Source: Candidatus Tayloriibacteriota bacterium (GTDB taxonomy: Bacteria; Patescibacteriota; Minisyncoccia; Phycocordibacterales; PALSA-1337). From it: DNA of 20,346 nucleotides. Below, piece by piece: positions 6,315-12,819 of this stretch. The translations under genes were made by a program, and so were the position numbers. The notes beneath the pieces are model-generated. The model did not search any database and was not told the DNA's origin. It worked only from the letters and a program-made list of their open reading frames with translations. Numbering within the stretch: position 1 is the first letter of the stretch; every line of letters starts with the position of its first letter. Where the stretch lies: the NCBI GenBank assembly GCA_026395095.1, contig JAPLZI010000063.1, positions 5,798 to 26,143 on the forward strand, given 5' to 3'.

Positions 6315-6665
6315 CTATTTCACCAAAGCAACTACTTTCTTAAATGTTTCAGGTCGGAACTCGGCGAGATGCGCCAGAGATTTCCTATCGAGAGCCAAAC
6401 CCTTCTTCTTGGCTGCACCGATGAACTTGCTATATGAGTACTTTTCATCTATAGAACGAAGGGCGGCGTTTATCTTTACATTCCAGAGCCTGCGGAAATC
6501 GCCTTTCTTGTCTCGGCGATGAGCGAAGGAATAAGCCCCGGCATGAGCGAGGGCTTCGTTAGCGGCGGCTTCATTCGTGGAACGGCGGTGACGGAAGCCT
6601 TTTGTCTGGCGTAGGATATTCCGGCGGTTCTTCAGGGCATTAACTCCTTTTTTGACACGTGTCAT
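6315..6665 (-). CDS. rplT: 50S ribosomal protein L20
   Basis: A 116-residue basic protein matching L20 along its length: MTRVKKGVNALKNRR at the start, KGFRHRRSTNEAAANEAL, then AYSFAHRRDKKGDFRRLWNVKINAA, and the C-terminal LDRKSLAHLAEFRPETF block. L20 binds 23S rRNA early in large-subunit assembly. It is last in the infC-rpmI-rplT operon, 22 bp after rpmI. No Shine-Dalgarno is visible upstream. In other bacteria L20 represses its own operon by binding the mRNA; I see no obvious binding mimic here because the leader is very short. The 155-bp cloverleaf element starts at its stop codon. Confidence 0.97.
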   Translation of the reverse strand: MTRVKKGVNALKNRRNILRQTKGFRHRRSTNEAAANEALAHAGAYSFAHRRDKKGDFRRLWNVKINAALRSIDEKYSYSKFIGAAKKKGLALDRKSLAHLAEFRPETFKKVVALVK

Positions 6666-6687
6666 GGTGGTTTCTTATCTTAATTTC

Positions 6688-6876
6688 TTATAAGTTAATA
6701 AGGAAACGGCTCTTGGCATCATTATTCATATGAATAGAATTCATGCGATGCTTGGACATGCTGGCTCGGGTTCGCTCCTTGGCATTGAAATGGTTCTGCC
6801 CGGCCTTGCGCGCCAAAATCTTCCCATTGCGGGTGACCTTGAGTCGCTTGGCGTATGATTTTACTGTTTTTCTCAT
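6688..6876 (-). CDS. rpmI: 50S ribosomal protein L35
   Basis: A 62-residue basic protein with the L35 pattern: MRKTVKSYAKRLKVTRNGKI, then RKAGQNHFNAKERTRASMSKHR near the middle. Typical L35 is about 65 residues. It is a structural component of the large subunit. It lies between infC (17 bp upstream) and rplT (22 bp downstream), the standard order in bacteria. The upstream gap is A/T-rich and lacks a Shine-Dalgarno site, like the rest of the operon. Confidence 0.95.
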   Translation of the reverse strand: MRKTVKSYAKRLKVTRNGKILARKAGQNHFNAKERTRASMSKHRMNSIHMNNDAKSRFLINL

Positions 6877-6893
6877 ATATTTAAATTGTTTTT

Positions 6894-7403
6894 CTATTTT
6901 TTCTCAACTACGATAGTTAGTCCCTTTGGGCCTTTGATTACTTCCTGGGCGATCTTATAGTCTACGGTTATCAATTTTAGTATCCTCTCGAGGCGTTCCT
7001 TGAGGAAATTGAGATCCATGTATTTCGAGCGACCGACTAGGAAAAGGTCGATCTTCACGCGATTTCCTTCGCCTAGCCATTCGGAAACCCTTTTGGCTTT
7101 GAGATTGAGATCGTGTTCGCCTGTGCCGATCTTGACTTGGACAGTCTTGAGCTCGGTGGTGACAGTGTGGGTCTTTGCTGACTTTACCTTCTTCTTTTCA
7201 TCGTACAAATACTTCCCATAATCCATTATCTTGCCTACAGGCGGCGTGGCATTCGGCGAAATCTCGATGAGGTCAAAACCGCGGTTTCGGGCTTCCTCGA
7301 GGGCCTTTGCTATCGGCAGTACGCCCAAATTCTCGCCATCTGCGGTAATAACCCGCATTTCCGAGGCTTTAATTTGGTGATTGATTTTGACGCGTATAGC
7401 CAA
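6894..7403 (-). CDS. infC: Translation initiation factor IF-3, TTG start
   Basis: A 169-residue two-domain factor that binds the 30S subunit and checks initiator tRNA and start codon. The N-domain contains RVKINHQIKASEMRVI, the GVLPIAKALEEARNRGFDLIEISPNATPP helix-strand and KIMDYGKYLYDE. The C-domain carries KTVQVKIGTGEHDLNLKAKRVSEWL and ends IAQEVIKGPKGLTIVVEKK. The only plausible start is TTG at 7403; upstream in frame there is no ATG or GTG before a stop. Rare start codons are a known feature of infC, because IF-3 discriminates against them and so controls itself. A promoter lies at 7420-7448. First gene of infC-rpmI-rplT. Confidence 0.95.
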   Translation of the reverse strand: MAIRVKINHQIKASEMRVITADGENLGVLPIAKALEEARNRGFDLIEISPNATPPVGKIMDYGKYLYDEKKKVKSAKTHTVTTELKTVQVKIGTGEHDLNLKAKRVSEWLGEGNRVKIDLFLVGRSKYMDLNFLKERLERILKLITVDYKIAQEVIKGPKGLTIVVEKK

Positions 7404-7419
7404 TGGATTACAGGTGTTA

Positions 7420-7448
7420 TTTATAGCATGGGTTTAATAAGTAAGCAA
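7420..7448 (-). promoter_or_regulatory. infC operon promoter
   Basis: Minus strand TTGCTT (complement of 7443-7448), 17-nt spacer, TATAAA (complement of 7420-7425). The start would fall about 10 nt before the TTG start codon, leaving almost no leader. Confidence 0.55.
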
Positions 7449-7497
7449 ATGCTGAGGTCTTGACAAGATTGCTGTAATTTAGGAGTATTTTACTAGC

Positions 7498-7646
7498 ATG
7501 AGCACTGTAATGGACGTTCGAGGGTGTTCAGGCGGTATGTGGCGCCTGTAAGATTCTCGGGGAGATGATCGTGGGATGGCTTAGCCGCCATTAGCCGTTA
7601 GGTTACGGGTTGTACGAGGGTCGTGGCTTGTGCACGACCCTCTTTT
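7498..7646 (+). ncRNA. Structured ncRNA candidate between infC and the PLD gene
   Basis: About 150 nt with TTGACA at 7460-7465, a -10-like AGTATT (18-nt spacer) or TATTTT (20-nt spacer) near 7484-7491, and a strong terminator: perfect 10-bp stem 7616-7625 with 7633-7642, loop GCTTGTG, then TTTT. Internal hairpins include CAGGCG/CGCCTG and ATGGC-TTAGCC-GCCAT. CTGTAA and TTACGG could pair over distance. No ORF fits. I see no SRP (GGAAG core), tmRNA or RNase P signature. The transcript ends at the 3' end of the convergent phospholipase D-type gene. Confidence 0.5.
7616..7646 (+). terminator. Intrinsic terminator
   Basis: Perfect 10-bp GC-rich stem with a 7-nt loop followed by TTTT. It ends the ncRNA at 7498 and abuts the stop codon of the minus-strand gene at 7650. 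Confidence 0.85.
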
Positions 7647-7649
7647 CTA

Positions 7650-8744
7650 TTATAGGAACTTCCTAACTAGCTTGATTGCATATTCGGGCAGTTTCTCCAG
7701 GAAGAAACGATCATGCCATTCTGCTGCGTTGACCTCCTTGCATATATTCATATCTCGAACAAAATGTGCTGCCAATTCCTCGGCGAATTTTGAATTTGAG
7801 CTGACGATGTTCGCTTCGAAATTATAGAGAAGGCTCACATGGTCCAGGTTGAGCGAACCGATCGTTGACCATTCGCCGTCTATTATTCCAGCTTTACTGT
7901 GTATCAGCGTCTCGCCGCCATTGCTAGGATATAGGAAGATGCGAACGCCGGATTCGAGAAGGGTACTGAAGAAGGACATGGCTCCTAGATCTAACGCCAG
8001 AAAATGATTGGTTCGGTCGGGGATGATGAGACGGACATCTACTCCTCTATGCGCTGCCAATTTTATGACCCGCGCCAGGCGTTGTGTCGGCACGAAATAG
8101 GGAGTGGTCAGGTAGACATAATGTTCAGCATTTCTAATTGCATCAACAAGTCTACGGTACAGGTGTCTTTTTCCAGGTGTGGGGTTATTTGTAACATATT
8201 CGAATTCTGTATCACGATGTGTGACTCTGAATGGCAGGTGTTTCTTGTCATCAGCCCTCGCCCACATACGATCGAAGGCATTTTGCATCTGCTCAACCAC
8301 AGTACCTTCGAAGCGTGCATTCGTGTCCCTCCAATCTCTATAACTATCCTTGACACACATGCTACCTGTGTAACCGATTTTCTCATCTATGACTAGAGTT
8401 CTCCTATGATTGCGCAGGAACCATGAACGGATATTCGGCACTTTAAAATATCCGGGTATCAAGGTTTTCCAGAAGAGGAGCTTGATATGTTTCTTTCGGA
8501 GATCTTCCGCAATGTTCGATCCAAAGAAAGTGAAGCTACCACCGGCATCCCAAAGGAACCTAATATCTACGCCGGCTGCCGCGCGTTCCGTGCAAACTTC
8601 TATGAGTCTGTTGCCGAAGTCATCATTGACGAATATGAATTGTTCTAGTGCGATGCTTTTTGTGGCATGGGCGCAATCTTCGAGCATAGCCGCCCAAGCT
8701 TCCTCGTTAGAGGTATAGAGTGTCCACTTGGTGGGAGAATTCAT
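7650..8744 (-). CDS. Phospholipase D-family cardiolipin synthase-like protein
   Basis: A 364-residue protein with two PLD repeats, like Cls/ClsB enzymes that join phosphatidyl groups into cardiolipin. The first HKD-type motif reads HRRTLVID (residues 113-120): the usual Lys is Arg. The second, HSKAGIID (282-289), is complete, and both are followed by the expected Gly-Ser (YTGS, TIGS). No membrane helix at the N-terminus, so it resembles ClsB or a PLD nuclease in layout. I chose ATG 8744 (MNSPTKW); an in-frame start at 8777 would overlap smpB by 8 nt. The 25-bp gap to divergent smpB must hold at least part of both promoters. Substrate is not certain. Confidence 0.85.
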   Translation of the reverse strand: MNSPTKWTLYTSNEEAWAAMLEDCAHATKSIALEQFIFVNDDFGNRLIEVCTERAAAGVDIRFLWDAGGSFTFFGSNIAEDLRKKHIKLLFWKTLIPGYFKVPNIRSWFLRNHRRTLVIDEKIGYTGSMCVKDSYRDWRDTNARFEGTVVEQMQNAFDRMWARADDKKHLPFRVTHRDTEFEYVTNNPTPGKRHLYRRLVDAIRNAEHYVYLTTPYFVPTQRLARVIKLAAHRGVDVRLIIPDRTNHFLALDLGAMSFFSTLLESGVRIFLYPSNGGETLIHSKAGIIDGEWSTIGSLNLDHVSLLYNFEANIVSSNSKFAEELAAHFVRDMNICKEVNAAEWHDRFFLEKLPEYAIKLVRKFL

Positions 8745-8769
8745 TATAATATATGTTAGGATATCATCC

Positions 8770-9216
8770 ATGGCCACTTTAGTCGATTACAAGAAGGCGC
8801 GCTTCAACTATGAAATCCTGGAAACTTTCGAGGCAGGAATAGAGCTTTTGGGCTATGAGGTAAAATCCTTGAAGAAAGGTCATGGTTCGCTGGAGGGTTC
8901 GCATGTGGTAGTACGCGGTGGGGAGGCCTTTGCCGTGAATGTATTAGTGCCTCCATATCAGGAAAAGAACACACCGAAGGAATATGACCCGCGCAGGAAT
9001 AGGAAGTTGCTGCTGAATAAAAAAGAGTTGCAGAAGCTGGCAAGCATGGAAGAGGGTAAGGGATTGACAGTAGTGCCAATTTCGATTTATAATAAAGGAC
9101 CCTTAGTAAAGGTCTCCGTGGCAGTGGTGCGCGGGAAGAAGAGATTCGACAAGCGCGCGACCACGATGAAGCGCGAAGGGGATCGTGAGGCGGAGAGGGC
9201 AATGAAGGATCGTTGA
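8770..9216 (+). CDS. smpB: SsrA-binding protein SmpB
   Basis: A 148-residue RNA-binding protein that brings tmRNA to stalled ribosomes. Family motifs: NYEILETFEAGIELLGYEVKS at the start (broken here as N-Y-E then ETFEAGIEL), GSLEGSHVVVRGGEAF, NRKLLLNKKEL, and the C-terminal RGKKRFDKRATTMKR tail that enters the mRNA channel. I chose ATG 8770 (MATLVDYKKARFN), since family members begin this close to the first strand. The start has no Shine-Dalgarno site. The tmRNA gene begins 9 bp after the stop codon, so both trans-translation components sit together. Confidence 0.96.
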   Translation: MATLVDYKKARFNYEILETFEAGIELLGYEVKSLKKGHGSLEGSHVVVRGGEAFAVNVLVPPYQEKNTPKEYDPRRNRKLLLNKKELQKLASMEEGKGLTVVPISIYNKGPLVKVSVAVVRGKKRFDKRATTMKREGDREAERAMKDR

Positions 9217-9224
9217 TAATCAAT

Positions 9225-9583
9225 GGGGATGATCGGCATAGACAATTGCCGGTGTCCGTTCGTGCAGCGCGAGCCGGGATAACTCGTAAATCTGTTCCAA
9301 ATCCGAAATGCTAACACCAAATCGCCGTATTTCACGGCATCTGATTTTGCATTCGCACACGCTTAAGTTGTGCGCGTCTATCTAGGGGGATCCTGACCTT
9401 AGTGTGATGTCATAACCTGGATGTAGGTAGGGGAGCTTCTCACTCTCTTCTCCGAAACAAAGAGATCGCGACGATGTGTTTTGTATTCTTTAGAGCGTCG
9501 TTGTTAAACATCAAAGTCTACTATCGCTGTAGATCCGTTCGGTTCACCTCGATTGCACCCGGGTTCGATTCCCGGCATCTCCA
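9225..9583 (+). ncRNA. ssrA: Transfer-messenger RNA (tmRNA)
   Basis: The 5' end GGGGATG pairs with CATCTCC at 9576-9582 as a 7-bp tRNA-like acceptor stem. It is followed by discriminator A at 9583; CCA is not encoded. The T-arm CCGGG-TTCGATT-CCCGG is intact. A tag reading frame runs from GCT at 9310 to TAA at 9364-9366 and reads ANTKSPYFTASDFAFAHA. The resume codon is inferred because Ala is usual there. It tags proteins from stalled ribosomes; FtsH, a known tag protease, is also in this window. Placement right after smpB supports the call. Confidence 0.92.
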
Positions 9584-9589
9584 CAATAC

Positions 9590-9618
9590 TTGACATAATA
9601 CTTGTACTGTGCTACACT
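9590..9618 (+). promoter_or_regulatory. Strong promoter after tmRNA
   Basis: TTGACA (9590-9595), 17-nt spacer, TACACT (9613-9618). An ATG at 9623 is too close to the -10 to be the start unless transcription begins early; ATG 9656 leaves a leader of about 30 nt. Confidence 0.7.
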
Positions 9619-9655
9619 CACCATGTACTGCACAACTTTCAACCACATATGTATC

Positions 9656-9922
9656 ATGTTCCAAAAACGCATTCAAGACATAGTTAGTCGGAGAGCCGAC
9701 TTTATCGGCAGGACTGCCACATTTAGCCCCTCTGGTGGTACACGTCCGAAGCGGGCTGTGATAAAGGATATCGAGATGAGGGGTAATAACGTGATTCTGA
9801 TCAAGTTTGTGGGCGACAGGGGGGGACAGTTTGCTTTCCTTCAGGAACAAATCACGAGTCTTTGGGTACAGCAGAATGCCTTCAGCATCTGCATTGGTAA
9901 TGCGAACATCAGTACCGCTTAG
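9656..9922 (+). CDS. Small hypothetical protein, probably beta-rich
   Basis: 88 residues from ATG 9656; in-frame starts at 9623 and earlier are possible but lie in or next to the promoter. After a short basic helix (FQKRIQDIVSRRADF) come alternating strand-like segments: IGRTATFSP, RAVIKDIEMRGNNVILIKFV, GGQFAFLQEQITSLWV. This suggests a small beta-barrel or PilZ/SH3-like fold, but I do not recognise the family. A perfect hairpin AGTCGG-AGAG-CCGACT (9686-9701) lies inside the coding sequence near the start. It has its own promoter and terminator, so it is a single-gene unit. Confidence 0.6.
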   Translation: MFQKRIQDIVSRRADFIGRTATFSPSGGTRPKRAVIKDIEMRGNNVILIKFVGDRGGQFAFLQEQITSLWVQQNAFSICIGNANISTA

Positions 9923-9944
9923 CCAGGTTTCCCCCAGACCCTCA

Positions 9945-9992
9945 CGAGAAAGACCCCTAACAGGTCACTCTCGCGGAGGTCTTTCTTTTTTT
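9945..9992 (+). terminator. Intrinsic terminator
   Basis: 9-bp stem AGAAAGACC (9947-9955) with GGTCTTTCT (9978-9986), a 22-nt loop, and a long T-tract. Confidence 0.8.
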
Positions 9993-10102
9993 ACAGTTCT
10001 GATTCCACCATGTGATACCCAGAAGGAAACACATCAAGTCAACATTTGAGGCTTTTTAAATACACCTAGCCCTATAATCGCCTCAGACGCTTCAAAAACC
10101 CA

Positions 10103-10127
10103 AGGATATAATCGGTTCCAACTTTGG
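10103..10127 (+). repeat. 25-bp direct repeat, left copy (flanks PRTase gene)
   Basis: Pattern AGGAYATARTCGG then TTCCAACTTTGG; it matches 10704-10728 with two mismatches. Together they bracket the phosphoribosyltransferase gene. Confidence 0.75.
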
Positions 10128-10149
10128 CTTTTAAAGTCGGTCAGTTCCT

Positions 10150-10171
10150 AGTTCCTAGTCAACTAGGAACT
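10150..10171 (+). promoter_or_regulatory. Palindrome at the PRTase start codon
   Basis: Perfect 10-bp inverted repeat AGTTCCTAGT-CA-ACTAGGAACT, ending 4 nt before the ATG at 10176. A partial extra copy (AGTTCCTA) precedes it. It could be a repressor operator, or an mRNA hairpin that hides the start. Confidence 0.6.
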
Positions 10172-10175
10172 TTAT

Positions 10176-10697
10176 ATGGTATTCTATCTGGATTTTTATA
10201 GCATAGAAAGATTTGGAAAGACCAAACTCGGTCAGATGCTCTTGTATGCCAAACAGAGTCAAAGTAGGGAGCTTATCCGTGAATTGATAGAAGAAATAAA
10301 ACCCCGAATTGAGTTTTTTATTAAGGAATGGTCAATAGACGCTGTTGGTTTTATTCCTCCGACGGTGAAAAGGGAATTGCAACTTATGAGAGAAATAGAA
10401 AGACAACTCAATCTAACTATCCCAACTATTTCCTTGGTGAAGGTTAAAACGGAGGTATCTGTTCCACAAAAAACTCTGACAAAACTCGAGGATCGAGTAG
10501 AGAACGCTAAGTCCACGATCATCCTAGATGATTCCAGAAAGTTCAAGACTATCCTGCTCATAGATGATGCTCTAGGCTCTGGCGCCACCTTGAATGAAAC
10601 AGCTAGGAAAATAAAAAGTCAAAGTTTGGCTGATACCGTGATTGGCCTAGCCATAACGGGGAGTTTCAGTGGTTTTGAGGTTATCAGTGAGGTATGA
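10176..10697 (+). CDS. ComF-like phosphoribosyltransferase-fold protein
   Basis: A 173-residue protein. ILLIDDALGSGATLNETA near residue 130 is the PRPP-binding motif of type I phosphoribosyltransferases. GFIPPTVKRELQLMREIERQL and PQKTLTKLEDRVENA correspond to the blocks before that motif in ComF-type proteins. The N-terminal zinc finger of ComF is absent and the start is unusually short. The true substrate is unknown; some relatives take part in DNA uptake, others in nucleotide salvage. The gene is bracketed by 25-bp direct repeats and preceded by a perfect 10-bp palindrome. No Shine-Dalgarno site is visible between the palindrome and the ATG. Confidence 0.75.
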   Translation: MVFYLDFYSIERFGKTKLGQMLLYAKQSQSRELIRELIEEIKPRIEFFIKEWSIDAVGFIPPTVKRELQLMREIERQLNLTIPTISLVKVKTEVSVPQKTLTKLEDRVENAKSTIILDDSRKFKTILLIDDALGSGATLNETARKIKSQSLADTVIGLAITGSFSGFEVISEV

Positions 10698-10703
10698 GAT
10701 TAG

Positions 10704-10728
10704 AGGACATAGTCGGTTCCAACTTTGG
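10704..10728 (+). repeat. 25-bp direct repeat, right copy
   Basis: Second copy of the repeat at 10103-10127, starting 6 bp after the PRTase stop codon; the central 16 bp (TCGGTTCCAACTTTGG) are identical. Confidence 0.75.
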
Positions 10729-10750
10729 ATCACCAAGGCCACCGCAGATA

Positions 10751-10778
10751 TTGACTTTGTTTATCTGGGTGTTATGTT
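10751..10778 (+). promoter_or_regulatory. Promoter upstream of the 275-residue hypothetical protein
   Basis: TTGACT (10751-10756), 16-nt spacer, TATGTT (10773-10778). This leaves a leader of about 110 nt before the ATG at 10897. A Shine-Dalgarno-like AGGAG precedes the ATG by about 11 nt. Confidence 0.5.
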
Positions 10779-10896
10779 CTTATTAGTAATTTGACCCTTG
10801 AAAAACGGGTAAATCACTCCACTTTCGCATCCGATTGTAAGCCATTAAGCACCAATATTTGGATGATATGGTAAGCAAAAGGAGCGGACTCACAAA

Positions 10897-11724
10897 ATGA
10901 GCTCGACACAACAGTCAGAAATCGAAGCCCGTGCGAGCGAGCTTGCTCTCAGGATGGTTGGTCAGCGTTTCGAACAAGCCCTCGCGATTCGTCGCCAGTT
11001 TGTCTCTCATGGTGTTCCTGATGTTATTGTTCAGTATCTAGTCGAAAAGAAAAACCACCCATGGTGGAATCATATCGATGAACTGGTTCCTACTCTGGTC
11101 GCCGTGGAAACGGCCAAACCAGTGCTGTTCAAAGCTGAAGATACCAACCTCGTCGAAGCGATTAGGTCTACCGAAAGCTTTGCTAGAAAGTACTTTGGTG
11201 CCGAAATCAACCAACTCGCGAAAACTTTTGCCTGGCCAGTAGAGCTTCCGTGGAAGAATGTTATGGTGATCTTTGATCCAGGTTTTGACAATCGTCAGGC
11301 CGTTGAAAGGGCCATCAAGGATCAAGGTTTGGCGAAATGGGAAGAGGAAGATGTTATGAAATACTCGGGTGCGGCTGCATTGCCACGACCAACGTTTCGT
11401 ATCATCGAGAATTCCATTCGCCCGAACGAGGACACCTTGGGTGATAAGGCCAAGTCGCCTAATCAACTCAACGCTGGTAGCCGGTTTTACCTTGATCTTC
11501 GCGGATATATATTGGCTTTCGGCCTTGTCCACTTTGTCTCCAAGGATTATCTTGATTCGGGAACTTGGACGTGGTTCCCAAGGAGCCGTCTTCCTTGGGG
11601 TAGAGTCGCCGCCGGCCGATGGGATCCGGATGATAGCAGGATATTGTTCCGCTGGAGCGGCTCAGGTAACATCGATCCGTACTTCGGCGCTCGTCTGGCA
11701 ATTCCAGTTCCCCCAAAAACCTGA
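10897..11724 (+). CDS. Hypothetical protein with C-terminal FGARLAI-type domain
   Basis: A 275-residue soluble protein with no signal peptide. The N-terminal half is helical (EIEARASELALRMVGQRFEQ, then a WWNHIDELVPTLV region). The middle contains VMVIFDPGFDNRQAVERAI. The end is Trp-rich: DSGTWTWFPRSRLPWGRVAAGRW, then RILFRWSGSGNIDPYFGARLAIPV. This last block resembles C-terminal segments in other CPR hypothetical proteins and weakly the FGxRLA ending of formylglycine-type domains; I assign no function. AGGAG lies about 11 nt before the ATG, unlike the leaderless housekeeping genes here. A terminator follows at 11751. Confidence 0.7.
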   Translation: MSSTQQSEIEARASELALRMVGQRFEQALAIRRQFVSHGVPDVIVQYLVEKKNHPWWNHIDELVPTLVAVETAKPVLFKAEDTNLVEAIRSTESFARKYFGAEINQLAKTFAWPVELPWKNVMVIFDPGFDNRQAVERAIKDQGLAKWEEEDVMKYSGAAALPRPTFRIIENSIRPNEDTLGDKAKSPNQLNAGSRFYLDLRGYILAFGLVHFVSKDYLDSGTWTWFPRSRLPWGRVAAGRWDPDDSRILFRWSGSGNIDPYFGARLAIPVPPKT

Positions 11725-11750
11725 ACCACACATTTTGTTACCGCTTATCA

Positions 11751-11776
11751 ACGCAGAGTCCGTCTCTGTGTTTTTT
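11751..11776 (+). terminator. Intrinsic terminator, plus strand
   Basis: Stem ACGCAGAG with CTCTGTGT (one G-T pair), loop TCCGT, then six T's. Ends the gene at 10897-11724. Confidence 0.8.
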
Positions 11777-11782
11777 ATATAC

Positions 11783-11810
11783 AAAAAAAGCCCGGGCGGA
11801 GGCCTGGGCT
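11783..11810 (-). terminator. Intrinsic terminator, minus strand
   Basis: Stem AGCCCGGGC with GCCTGGGCT (11789-11810). On the minus strand it is followed by a U-tract (complement of 11783-11789). Ends the zinc-ribbon gene. Confidence 0.8.
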
Positions 11811-11858
11811 CTAACGGGGAATGAAGCGAGGTGTTTTGATTAGTGGAAAGCAAACCTC

Positions 11859-12254
11859 TTACATCATCCTGATTTTCCTGAAAACAACTTTGCAGCTCGG
11901 ACAGGTGAACACCGTTGATTCACCAACGTCGGTGTTGACGACCTGTGGGCTGACGTCGCTGATGTCCTCATAGCAGACCGGACACCAACGGCTATGTGTC
12001 CGAGGAAGCGATGCAAAAACGATTCTGATCGGTTCGGGCGCTGCCGGCAGTGGAGCGATTTGCGGGTGGGTTGTCCCGAACCGTTGCCAAGTGGCGACAG
12101 CTTGTTCGAGGGGAATGTAGGCTCCCGGAACGGAAATAAAACCGTCTTGACTTTGGAAGGCAATGCGCTGGCCGCCTTCGGACGGCATTCTGCCATTGTG
12201 CGTAATGACAGTTATTCTCGAGACAGGGCTTGAAGCGGGAGTTTTTGCAGTCAT
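11859..12254 (-). CDS. Zinc-ribbon hypothetical protein
   Basis: A 131-residue protein. The C-terminal third carries two CxxC knuckles, WCPVC and FTCPSC, about 28 residues apart, typical of a zinc ribbon that binds nucleic acid or protein. The N-terminal part is strand-rich (RITVITHNGR, GQRIAFQSQDGFISVPGAYI) with no known motif. It has its own promoter, TTGACA-16-TAATAT on the minus strand at 12291-12318, and terminator at 11783-11810, so it forms a single-gene unit. Function not recognised; a regulator or ribosome-associated factor would fit. Confidence 0.7.
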   Translation of the reverse strand: MTAKTPASSPVSRITVITHNGRMPSEGGQRIAFQSQDGFISVPGAYIPLEQAVATWQRFGTTHPQIAPLPAAPEPIRIVFASLPRTHSRWCPVCYEDISDVSPQVVNTDVGESTVFTCPSCKVVFRKIRMM

Positions 12255-12290
12255 AACTAGCTTTTTGAGGGTTGAACTGAGCTACGAATG

Positions 12291-12318
12291 ATATTACAAC
12301 TTGAGTTTTTTCTGTCAA
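12291..12318 (-). promoter_or_regulatory. Promoter of the zinc-ribbon gene
   Basis: Minus strand TTGACA (complement of 12313-12318), 16-nt spacer, TAATAT (complement of 12291-12296). Leader about 30-35 nt. Confidence 0.7.
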
Positions 12319-12332
12319 CGCACGAAGTTATC

Positions 12333-12374
12333 AAAAAAATAACCCCCGGACGCAAAGTGTGCATCCGAGGGGTT
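12333..12374 (-). terminator. Intrinsic terminator, minus strand
   Basis: Stems AACCCC/GGGGTT and CGGA/TCCG within 12341-12374, followed on the minus strand by a seven-U tract (complement of 12333-12339). Ends the 71-residue gene. Confidence 0.75.
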
Positions 12375-12376
12375 GT

Positions 12377-12592
12377 TTACGCCGTTCCTGACCGATCGAG
12401 GGCCTTGAGGAACGCCGGAATGATTACCGGCTCGAGCCAGTAGGTGCTCGATCCTATCTCGAGCCTAACTACCAGACTTGCGATACCCTTGTAAGACTGC
12501 GCAAAGCCTTTTGGAGCTCCGGGCCTGATAGGGGTCCTCAGTTGCTTGTCCCTGAATACGGCCACTTCAGGCGATTTATTCTTCGCTTTCAT
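12377..12592 (-). CDS. Small hypothetical protein (71 residues)
   Basis: A basic protein, MKAKNKSPEVAVFRDKQLRT at the start, then a strand-rich middle (GIASLVVRLEIGSSTYWLEPVIIP). A good Shine-Dalgarno site (AAAGGAAA, 4-6 nt spacing) precedes the ATG, and a strong terminator follows 3 bp after the stop, so expression is likely. No known family is recognised. It sits in a row with the zinc-ribbon gene and the 27-residue ORF upstream on the same strand, each separated by a terminator. Confidence 0.6.
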   Translation of the reverse strand: MKAKNKSPEVAVFRDKQLRTPIRPGAPKGFAQSYKGIASLVVRLEIGSSTYWLEPVIIPAFLKALDRSGTA

Positions 12593-12672
12593 GGCTTTCC
12601 TTTTTTTGTGGGGTTTCCTGACAAAGAACTAATCACTAAAAGAGCTAATCAAGATAACACTAGATAAAACTA

Positions 12673-12703
12673 AACGAGCCCCCGAAGTGAGGGCTCGTTC
12701 TTT
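12673..12703. terminator. Intrinsic terminator, probably ending the 27-residue ORF
   Basis: 9-bp stem AACGAGCCC (12673-12681) with GGGCTCGTT (12691-12699). T-rich on both sides; no plus-strand gene precedes it, so the minus-strand small gene is the likely user. Confidence 0.7.
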
Positions 12704-12726
12704 TGTATCTTGTGTTATTCCTGAAA

Positions 12727-12810
12727 TTAAATGGTCACAATATCAAAAGCGAGCCCTCCCGTATAAAGGTCGGACTTCTTCGCAATAAATTGTGTGCGAC
12801 GCATTGACAT
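12727..12810 (-). CDS. Very small protein gene (27 residues)
   Basis: ATG (complement of 12808-12810) to TAA (complement of 12727-12729) encodes MSMRRTQFIAKKSDLYTGGL followed by AFDIVTI. A second ATG is at 12804. A GGAG lies 8 nt before the second ATG. The upstream promoter TTGTCA-17-TATAAT is near-consensus and a terminator follows about 30 bp downstream. All three signals together argue for a real small gene rather than chance. Basic N-terminus, mixed C-terminus, no membrane helix. Family unknown; the transcript could instead act as RNA. Confidence 0.5.
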   Translation of the reverse strand: MSMRRTQFIAKKSDLYTGGLAFDIVTI

Positions 12811-12819
12811 TGCTCCAAA

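Noticed and set aside
6177..6437. Plus-strand ORF over the cloverleaf and rplT end
   Set aside because: It is made of the palindrome and antisense rplT codons with no protein-like pattern.
8745..8769. Defined promoters for smpB and the PLD gene
   Set aside because: TATAAT-like palindromic bases occur in the 25-bp gap but no -35 fits on either strand with normal spacing.
11994..12233. Plus-strand ORF antisense to the zinc-ribbon gene
   Set aside because: Shadow frame; the minus strand has promoter, CxxC motifs and terminator.
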